Below are positions 1-5,077 of a stretch of 8,277 bases of DNA, piece after piece. Source of the stretch: CAYGXH01 sp964354485 (GTDB taxonomy: Bacteria; Bacteroidota; Ignavibacteria; UBA10030; SZUA-254); the NCBI GenBank assembly GCA_964354485.1, contig CAYGZY010000017.1, positions 1-8,277 of the forward strand, read 5' to 3'. The notes under the pieces were generated by a model. The model was not told where the DNA came from. It saw nothing but the letters and a program-made list of their open reading frames with translations, and searched no databases. Each line of letters starts with the position of its first letter. The stretch's first letter is position 1. The translations under genes were made by a program, and so were the position numbers.

Positions 1-203
1 AAAGTGGGGATTCATTGCTCAGTTCTGCCGCTGATCCATCGAACAGGGGGAACGAAGTTCGTAATTCATACGAATAGCATTCCTTGTGGGGATGTGTCCC
101 TAAGAATTTTGAAAAGATCTGTTACTCGGACAGACTCCTAGAAGGAATCTGATTTAATATGAAATGTAAAATCGGTTGGATTCTGAATTACTACCCCCAC
201 TTT
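1..203. repeat. Possible terminal inverted repeat pair (AAAGTGGGG / CCCCACTTT)
   Basis: Bases 1-9 read AAAGTGGGG and bases 195-203 read CCCCACTTT, an exact 9-bp inverted repeat about 200 bp apart. Beyond the match the two ends show only gapped similarity (ATTCA at 10-14; ATTCAG inward of the right arm). Short inverted ends around a non-coding, hairpin-containing interior would suit a MITE or a decayed insertion sequence. The left arm sits on the window edge, so its true extent and any target-site duplication cannot be seen. A 9-bp match across about 200 bp can occur by chance. Confidence 0.2.
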
Positions 204-250
204 TTTAGCAATCCCAGCTGATATACTAACTAACCTCCCTAATGTACTAA

Positions 251-269
251 TAAACCTCCCGGAGGTTAA
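251..269 (-). terminator. Candidate terminator hairpin for the secG operon
   Basis: On the minus strand, about 65 nt after the secG stop, AACCTC-CGG-GAGGTT forms a 6-bp stem with a 3-nt loop followed by TTTATTAG. It has the best T-rich tail of the three palindromes: the copies at 285-305 and 312-326 are followed only by TTTGC on this strand. The T tract is short and interrupted, so this is a weak intrinsic terminator at best. The repetition of hairpins right after the last gene favours termination or 3'-end stabilisation. Confidence 0.35.
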
Positions 270-311
270 CTCGGTTCAATCACAGCAAACCTCCGGGAGG
301 ATTGCCATGCA

Positions 312-326
312 AACCTTCGCAAGGTT
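312..326 (-). terminator. Small hairpin just after the secG stop
   Basis: AACCTT-GCG-AAGGTT on the minus strand begins only about 5 nt after the secG TAA and is followed by TTTGC. The stem has 6 perfect pairs. It could be the first part of a multi-hairpin terminator or a 3'-protecting structure. The very short T run makes it a poor stand-alone terminator. Confidence 0.3.
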
Positions 327-331
327 ACGGA

Positions 332-676
332 TTACTTCCCTTGTTCCTGCGGTGTGGCTGCAGGCTGACTTACAGGCGGAAGCGCCTGAGGTGCAGAAGT
401 TGGCGTGCCTCCCGACTGTATGACGCTTTCTACATTCGTAGCTTTTCCCGGTAAAAAGAAAAGATTGATAATGATGCTCAGACCAACGAATATCGACGCG
501 AGGATCGTAGTCGATTTGCTTAAGAAATCTGCGGTCCGCCGGACCCCAAATACGGTGCCCACACCGCTCCCACCAAAAGAGCCGGCTAATCCTCCGCCCT
601 TGCTCGACTGCATGAGGATTACAACCATCAATATTACGCTTATTAATATTTCAAGTGTAATTAAAAAACTAAACAT
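332..676 (-). CDS. secG: Protein translocase subunit SecG
   Basis: SecG is the small non-essential subunit of the SecYEG inner-membrane channel and aids SecA-driven protein export. The 114-residue product has the family layout. A first membrane helix spans about residues 3-22. The cytoplasmic loop carries the hallmark LMQSSKGGGLAGSFGGSG (21-38) and FGVRRTADFLSKST (43-56). A second helix spans about 57-75. The rest (76-114) is a Pro/Ala/Gln-rich tail of low complexity, a common and variable SecG ending. The ATG at 676 is preceded by GGAAGGTGA at good spacing. It is the last gene of the minus-strand run, 61 nt after the hypothetical gene, and is followed by the palindrome cluster. The loop motif makes the assignment firm. 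Confidence 0.95.
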   Translation of the reverse strand: MFSFLITLEILISVILMVVILMQSSKGGGLAGSFGGSGVGTVFGVRRTADFLSKSTTILASIFVGLSIIINLFFLPGKATNVESVIQSGGTPTSAPQALPPVSQPAATPQEQGK

Positions 677-680
677 TATG

Positions 681-689
681 TCACCTTCC
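681..689 (-). promoter_or_regulatory. Shine-Dalgarno site of secG
   Basis: GGAAGGTGA on the minus strand, 4 nt before the ATG at 676, closely matches the anti-SD complement AAGGAGGTGA. It supports the chosen secG start. The AT-rich 61-nt gap around it contains no convincing promoter. Confidence 0.6.
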
Positions 690-737
690 AGTATTAAATT
701 TCACAACTTCGTAAAATACAAAAAATATCAACCAATT

Positions 738-1505
738 TCAAGGTTTTTCGTATGCCTGAAAGAAGAAATTGGTTACCTTCTGGTTCAAATTTAAACCTTC
801 CCTGTCATTTCCTTCCTCATCAAAGTTATCGCCAAATCCGAGCCAGTTCCAGTCTCTTACAACCGCTCTCCTCTCTTCTGAATCCATTTTCTCAAAATCC
901 GGAATGTTATTCCTTAAATACGGATGATCATCGTACTTGGAAGGATTGACGATCGAAAACACCTGCCGGTAATCTATGAGATGCCTGCAGTAATCTGTAC
1001 TGCATGCTTCGCTCCCGTTCACATAAACAGACCCGTCGAAAAATACCGCTGATTTTGTCTTTATGAATTCGCCTTCGTCCCGAACATCAATTTTTGCCCG
1101 TCGGGCTATGCGCGATGCCTTCAACAGAAATTCACAAACGAGATAAGCGTTATACTCATTGCCCGCAATACGAGTGAATCCGCTCGCAATACATTCTGTA
1201 TCATACCCACCCTTCTGAGAAATGATCAATCCCTCTGCCTCCATCCGGCGAATCGTATCAGCTTCAGAAAACCCTGAATGCCGTAATTCTTTCTGACGCT
1301 CGTGGATTTGTCTGATAAGTACATCGTTCTCTTTGGAACTACCCGTGTTCGGAAATACAGCAAAGAGCCTGAATCCTAACTTGCCCGCAGTCCATATGAA
1401 TTCAGAGTTGTACCAGTGCTGAAGACGTGCGATCTGATCCCATTCTTCATCAGTGAGTACGTTATGACCGTCGTCGGCTACCTTGTAATATAATTTTCTT
1501 GCCAT
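738..1505 (-). CDS. Hypothetical protein, 255 residues, unrecognised
   Basis: I do not recognise this family. The ATG at 1505 begins 2 nt after the ribE stop (TAG-AA-ATG), so it is almost certainly translationally coupled to ribE and is a genuine gene. The product looks soluble: no signal peptide and no membrane helix. It is mixed charged and aromatic, with W22, W31, W38, W219 and W221 and a run of Phe near the end (247-249). It has four cysteines (105, 124, 168, 173), the last two as a C-x4-C pair without an obvious metal motif. The N-terminal region (18-40, with WDQIARLQHWYNSEF) and an arginine-rich helix near 130-137 look structured. The C-terminal 200-235 is acidic and Asp/Asn/Glu-rich. 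No known catalytic motif was found. Its place between ribE and secG gives no clear role, and I assign none. Confidence 0.8.
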   Translation of the reverse strand: MARKLYYKVADDGHNVLTDEEWDQIARLQHWYNSEFIWTAGKLGFRLFAVFPNTGSSKENDVLIRQIHERQKELRHSGFSEADTIRRMEAEGLIISQKGGYDTECIASGFTRIAGNEYNAYLVCEFLLKASRIARRAKIDVRDEGEFIKTKSAVFFDGSVYVNGSEACSTDYCRHLIDYRQVFSIVNPSKYDDHPYLRNNIPDFEKMDSEERRAVVRDWNWLGFGDNFDEEGNDREGLNLNQKVTNFFFQAYEKP

Positions 1506-1507
1506 TT

Positions 1508-2158
1508 CTAAAATCCCATTTTCCGCAGCTCTTTTTCTGTTACTGCGTTGGATTTCTTCTGAGGATGCTCCTTCTTCGTAGTAAGCCGCTCGATATACTT
1601 CCCTATTACATCAAATTCCAGATTTACTCCGGATCCAGGTTTATATTCTGAAAAGATGGTATTTTCCATTGTATGCGGAATGATGGATACCACTAATTCA
1701 TTCGCATGGTGCGTGGCAATCGTAAGACTTACACCGTCAACGGCGATTGATCCTTCCGGAATAATGTATTTTGAAAATTCCACCGGAAACGATATGGTTA
1801 CAAGCCAACTGCTCTTCTTCTTTTGAATTTTTATAACTTTCCCTACGGCATCAACATGCCCCAATACCATATGCCCGCCTATCCTGTCGTGAAAGCGAAG
1901 GGGAAGCTCAATATTTACTCTCCTGCCTCCCTCCAGAGCTGTAAAAGTAGTTTTCTTCAGTGTCTCTTCAACAGCTTCCATAGTGAATGTCGTCGTGGAT
2001 TTTGCGATGACCGTCTGACATACACCGTTAATCGCAACACTGTCGTTTATCCGTAATTCCTTAACAGATTTTGGCGCTAATACCTCGAGTTTCATTCCTC
2101 CTCCGCTCTTCCTCACCCTTCTGACAGTGCCGATTTCTTCAATGATTCCCGTAAACAT
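1508..2158 (-). CDS. ribE: Riboflavin synthase, alpha chain
   Basis: It catalyses the last step of riboflavin synthesis, dismutation of two 6,7-dimethyl-8-ribityllumazine molecules to riboflavin and 5-amino-6-ribitylamino-uracil, normally as a cytoplasmic trimer. The 216-residue length is typical. Two lumazine-binding barrels are visible. The first opens with MFTGIIEEIG (1-10), contains INGVCQTV (43-50, with the conserved Cys47) and ends in GGHMVLGHVD (94-103). The second has EGSIAVDGVSLTI (135-147), IIPHTMENTIF (159-169) and VNLEFDVIGKYIERL (178-192). A lysine-rich tail follows. The start at 2158 has GGAG 6 nt upstream and lies 17 nt after ribD. Some naming schemes use ribC or ribE for this enzyme; the lumazine synthase (ribH) is not in the window. 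Confidence 0.96.
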   Translation of the reverse strand: MFTGIIEEIGTVRRVRKSGGGMKLEVLAPKSVKELRINDSVAINGVCQTVIAKSTTTFTMEAVEETLKKTTFTALEGGRRVNIELPLRFHDRIGGHMVLGHVDAVGKVIKIQKKKSSWLVTISFPVEFSKYIIPEGSIAVDGVSLTIATHHANELVVSIIPHTMENTIFSEYKPGSGVNLEFDVIGKYIERLTTKKEHPQKKSNAVTEKELRKMGF

Positions 2159-2175
2159 TCCTTACTCCGGTTAAT

Positions 2176-3279
2176 TTACGAATACGCTTCGACGAGAATA
2201 TCTCCGTCGAGATTCCATGTTTTCACATCCTTAAACCGTCCGAATGTATTAGGCTTACCATGACCAGCCGCAACTACATGGGTTCCTTCCCCCGCAATGA
2301 TCGGAGCTATGAATATCAATAGCTTGTCGACGAGCTTTGCTTTTAAAATATTTTGAAAAACCTCGGCTCCCCCTTCAACCATAACCGATGCAATACCCCG
2401 TCCGGCAAGCAGTTTCAGGATCTTTTTTAATGGGATATCGGAAGTTCTATGAGCCGCAACCGCGATTACTTCAACACCCTTCTTTCGAAGGAGTCTTACC
2501 TTATCATGCTTCTCCCTTGCGGCGCGCTCTGATATAAAGAGAATGGTCTTTGCACTACGCGAGAAGACTGAAGACTTCACATTCACCGACAATGGGCCGT
2601 CCAGTACAACTCTGACCGGATTCCTTCCACGCACATGCCTTACCGTCAGTTTTGGATTGTCTATGCGAACAGTTCCTGCGCCGACAAGGACTGCATCATA
2701 CACAGACCTCAGTGCATGCACAATATGCCTCGAAGTATCGTTTGTGATCCAGCGTGATCTTGCATGAGGAAGGGAAATCTTTCCATCGAGCGTCTGGGCA
2801 ATTTTTAATGTGACAAACGGTCGGCGGTGTGTTATGAATGTTGTAAACATCTCATTCAATTTCTCACACTCATGCTGAAGGATTCCGACATCCACCTGAA
2901 TATGTGCCTTCCTGAGTTGTGCGATGCCCTTTCCGGAAACAATTGGATTGGGATCGCGCAGTCCTACCACGACACGCGTAATCCCTTTTTTAATTATGAG
3001 ATTCGTACACGGCGGAGTTTTACCATAGTGATTGCACGGTTCCATGTTCACATAAAGCGTACTACCACGAATCCGTTTACCGGCAGATCGTATGGCATAA
3101 ACTTCCGCATGCGGTCCGCCAAAGTACCGGTGATAGCCCCGACCGATGATCCGGCTATTTTTCACGACGACACAACCGACAAGAGGATTTGGACTTACAG
3201 AACCGGCACCTTTCCGGGCAAGATTAAGTACCTCCCTCATGAAAGAAAGATCTTCCCCTATCCGGCTGTCCCGTTTCAT
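2176..3279 (-). CDS. ribD: Bifunctional diaminohydroxyphosphoribosylaminopyrimidine deaminase / 5-amino-6-(5-phosphoribosylamino)uracil reductase
   Basis: It performs the second and third steps from GTP in riboflavin synthesis: zinc-dependent deamination, then NADPH-dependent reduction of the ribosyl side chain. The 367-residue protein has the usual two domains. The N-terminal cytidine-deaminase fold (about 12-145) has SPNPLVGCVVV (29-39), GGPHAEVYA (54-62; zinc His57, catalytic Glu59) and EPCNHYGKTPPC (80-91; zinc Cys82 and Cys91). The C-terminal RibD/DHFR-like reductase (about 154-366) has LKIAQTLDGKIS (158-169), SRWITN (175-180), DAVLVGAGTVRIDNPKLTVR (195-214) and VMVEGGAEV (299-307). The ATG overlaps the hydrolase stop as ATGA, which fixes the start. 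It lies just ahead of ribE, giving two adjacent riboflavin steps. No FMN riboswitch is possible here because there is no leader. Confidence 0.96.
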   Translation of the reverse strand: MKRDSRIGEDLSFMREVLNLARKGAGSVSPNPLVGCVVVKNSRIIGRGYHRYFGGPHAEVYAIRSAGKRIRGSTLYVNMEPCNHYGKTPPCTNLIIKKGITRVVVGLRDPNPIVSGKGIAQLRKAHIQVDVGILQHECEKLNEMFTTFITHRRPFVTLKIAQTLDGKISLPHARSRWITNDTSRHIVHALRSVYDAVLVGAGTVRIDNPKLTVRHVRGRNPVRVVLDGPLSVNVKSSVFSRSAKTILFISERAAREKHDKVRLLRKKGVEVIAVAAHRTSDIPLKKILKLLAGRGIASVMVEGGAEVFQNILKAKLVDKLLIFIAPIIAGEGTHVVAAGHGKPNTFGRFKDVKTWNLDGDILVEAYS

Positions 3280-4061
3280 GGAACGTGAATTGAAATTCTC
3301 TGATTGAGTCTCGCATGCAGTAACCCCGCAGCGCTCCCGTTTTTGATTGATATTTCCAATAACTGTGAACTGCCCATGAGGAGAAAAGGTATCGCTTCAG
3401 GAGCCTGGACATAAGTATCGTAGTAAAGACTTATCATTCTTTTCCCGATTTTGACGGAGATTGCCGAAGGTCTTTTCTTTAAAATGGCGTTTGTTATGAT
3501 ATTTCCAAAAGCGTCGATATGAATAATCTCGCCTTGGTAACGACCAGGCTTATCGCCTAACCGGAAAATACTCGTCATGCCGCTACTGACAGGCCTTATA
3601 ATCGGACCAACACGTTGCGGCGAAAGTCCGCGTGCGAGGTGCGCGGCTACGGGTGCGAAGATATCGCGTCCGTGAAACGTCTGGCTGACAGGTTTGTTAA
3701 AATACGCATCATTACTTACTTCGCGTATCCGAATTATAGGGAGGGTATTTTGTACAAACCGAAGGACTCCGTTATCCGGAGCGATAAATTTATAACGTGA
3801 AGATTCGGCGAGGAGGATTTTTCTTGAACCACCGACACCGGGGTCTACCACAACCACGAATATCGTTCCTTTAGGAAAATTCCGGCAGGCGCTCCAGAGT
3901 ACATAAGCAGCTTCGTTTATGTTGAAAGGAGTGACTGTATGTGAAATATCGGTGATAATTGCGCGAGGATGAATACTGAGGATTTGTCCTTTCATCGCCG
4001 CGACGTAAGGGGCGCCTAAGCCAAAATCGGTCAGTAATGCAATGATTGGCGAAGCTTTCAT
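3276..4061 (-). CDS. SAM hydrolase / SAM hydroxide adenosyltransferase (DUF62 family)
   Basis: Members of this family, relatives of the fluorinase and chlorinase SAM enzymes, use water to split S-adenosylmethionine into adenosine and methionine. The 261-residue length is typical. Signature blocks are LLTDFGLGAPYVAAMKG (9-25), ITDISHTVTPFNI (36-48), VVDPGVGGSR (71-80), APDNGVLRFV (94-103) and TFHGRDIFAPVAAHLA (128-143). A second-domain segment GEIIHIDAFGNIITN (177-191) follows. The Asp73, Arg80 and His130 spacing fits the family's Asp-Arg-His triad, so hydrolase rather than halogenase activity is expected. The physiological purpose of SAM hydrolysis is not established. It shares one base with the dehydrogenase stop (TAATG) and overlaps ribD by 4 nt, so it is coupled on both sides. 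Confidence 0.9.
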   Translation of the reverse strand: MKASPIIALLTDFGLGAPYVAAMKGQILSIHPRAIITDISHTVTPFNINEAAYVLWSACRNFPKGTIFVVVVDPGVGGSRKILLAESSRYKFIAPDNGVLRFVQNTLPIIRIREVSNDAYFNKPVSQTFHGRDIFAPVAAHLARGLSPQRVGPIIRPVSSGMTSIFRLGDKPGRYQGEIIHIDAFGNIITNAILKKRPSAISVKIGKRMISLYYDTYVQAPEAIPFLLMGSSQLLEISIKNGSAAGLLHARLNQRISIHVP

Positions 4062-5077
4062 TACAGACGGATTTCTCTGCCTTTCGAGGCAGATTTGTAG
4101 ATGGCTTCTACAACCTTCATCCTCTGAACGGCTTCATCACCGGTGGAAACAACAGGATGCAGTCCACGGGCAGCGCCGACAAAATGCTTTAATTCGTTTT
4201 CGTAACTCTTTCGGAATATATGAAGAGGCGTTTCCACTTTAACCGGTGTGACATTAACAAGATTGCCGTGAAGTTGTTTATGGATGCGGAGCGGGTTGAT
4301 CATTGTGCTCCCTTCGGAACCGAAGATATCGCAGTAGAAGAAGTCGTGCGCCGCCTGGAACGACCAGCTGGTCTCGATGGTAAGGGTTGTCCCGTACTTC
4401 ATTTCAATGAAAACGACACAGGAATCTTCCACGTGTTTTGTTTTATGCATATACATTTTCGCGTTTACCCGGATGACCGGTGGAAAGTTCAGCGTCCAGA
4501 GAACGAGGTCCAGTAGTGCTATACCCAGATCGATGAAGACACCTCCTCCCGATTTTTCTTTCTGTGTCATCCAGCGGTTATCGGATGATAGTTTCTTCAG
4601 CCATCCGGCTTTGACGTAAAATACTTTTCCTATTTCACCCTTTTCGACAAAACTTTTAAGGATCATCATATCCGGGCGGAACCGGTTATTCATGCCTACC
4701 ATAAGTTTCCGTTTATGCGTTTTTGCGGCTTCAGTCATCTTAACCGCTTCATCGTAATGGCGTGCGATCGGTTTTTCGACAAAAACATCCTTGCCTGCCT
4801 CCAGCGCCGCCATTGTAACTTGCAGATGACTATCAGTGCTCGTGCAGATATCGACTGCATCCACTCCTGCCTGTTCGATCATCTGCTGGTAATCGGTGTA
4901 AATATGCTCAACACCGAAACGTTCCCCGATCATCTTCGCGCGCGATTTTTCTCTGTCGCAGAGTGCAACAATTTCAACATCTTCGAGGCGTTTTAGTATC
5001 GGCAGGTGAAATATTTGTGCCACCCAGCCAAGACCGATTACTCCAAGTTTAAGTTTTTTCGGATGAGTTCCTTCCAT
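4061..5077 (-). CDS. Gfo/Idh/MocA-family dehydrogenase, substrate unknown
   Basis: A predicted cytoplasmic NAD(P)-dependent oxidoreductase, probably on a sugar, inositol or related polyol, or a similar carbonyl. From the ATG at 5077 it has 338 residues, normal for the family. The N-terminal Rossmann fold starts with LGVIGLGWVAQIFHLP (11-26), Asp41 following strand two (VALCD, 37-41). Then come DAVDICTSTDSH (73-84), the hallmark EKPIA (101-105) and MVGMNNRFRP (126-135). The C-terminal domain has SGGGVFIDLGIALLDLVLW (176-194) and GSEGSTMINP (253-262). Where many relatives have a catalytic His in D-x-G-x-H, this protein has Ala187 (codon GCA). The reading frame opens further upstream at 5161, but those 28 residues overlap dxs and precede the Rossmann start abnormally. 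The 5077 ATG, with AGG 5 nt upstream, is preferred and overlaps dxs by 29 nt. Confidence 0.88.
   Translation of the reverse strand: MEGTHPKKLKLGVIGLGWVAQIFHLPILKRLEDVEIVALCDREKSRAKMIGERFGVEHIYTDYQQMIEQAGVDAVDICTSTDSHLQVTMAALEAGKDVFVEKPIARHYDEAVKMTEAAKTHKRKLMVGMNNRFRPDMMILKSFVEKGEIGKVFYVKAGWLKKLSSDNRWMTQKEKSGGGVFIDLGIALLDLVLWTLNFPPVIRVNAKMYMHKTKHVEDSCVVFIEMKYGTTLTIETSWSFQAAHDFFYCDIFGSEGSTMINPLRIHKQLHGNLVNVTPVKVETPLHIFRKSYENELKHFVGAARGLHPVVSTGDEAVQRMKVVEAIYKSASKGREIRL

Larger units (their letters stand above)
224..326. repeat. Cluster of short related palindromes after secG
   Basis: Four related elements lie within about 100 bp. Unit A (253-267) is AACCTCC-C-GGAGGTT, a perfect palindrome around one base. 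Unit B (285-305) is GCAAACCTCC-G-GGAGGATTGC with a single mismatch, and its core is the reverse complement of unit A. Unit C (312-326) is AACCTT-CGC-AAGGTT. A half unit, AACCTCCC, lies at 232-239. The half unit and unit A sit in a 16-bp direct repeat (224-239 and 245-260, 14 of 16 identical) spaced 21 bp apart. Units A and B can also pair with each other as one long hairpin. Possible roles are terminators, a dispersed intergenic repeat or a protein-binding array; the sequence alone does not decide. Confidence 0.6.
1..331. other. Non-coding stretch downstream of secG
   Basis: No open reading frame of useful length and no recognisable tRNA or rRNA is seen on either strand. The left part (about 1-205) holds small hairpins: a perfect 11-bp palindrome ACGAAGTTCGT at 52-62, GGGA-TGTG-TCCC at 89-100, and a CAGA-c-TCCT-aga-AGGA-a-TCTG stem at 131-151. 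It is bracketed by the 9-bp inverted repeat listed separately. The right part (224-326) holds the palindrome cluster. The stretch probably marks the end of the long minus-strand operon. What lies beyond base 1 is unknown. Confidence 0.6.

Noticed and set aside
271..290. tRNA T-arm-like GGTTCAATC downstream of secG
   Set aside because: No flanking stem pairs correctly, and no anticodon arm or acceptor stem is present.
677..737. Possible promoter before secG (TTGTAT, 17 nt, TTTAAT on the minus strand)
   Set aside because: The -10-like box is so close to the Shine-Dalgarno site that the transcript would start within or next to it. AT-rich gaps give such matches by chance.
405..794. Plus-strand open frame of 129 codons opposite secG and the end of the hypothetical gene
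   Set aside because: It covers the conserved SecG loop in antisense. The translation is low-complexity without a recognisable domain.
2827..3288. Plus-strand open frame of 153 codons opposite ribD
   Set aside because: It lies wholly antisense to the conserved deaminase domain of ribD and its translation shows no family motif. It is a shadow frame.
3276..3300. FMN riboswitch ahead of ribD
   Set aside because: ribD overlaps the preceding gene by 4 nt, so there is no leader that could hold one.
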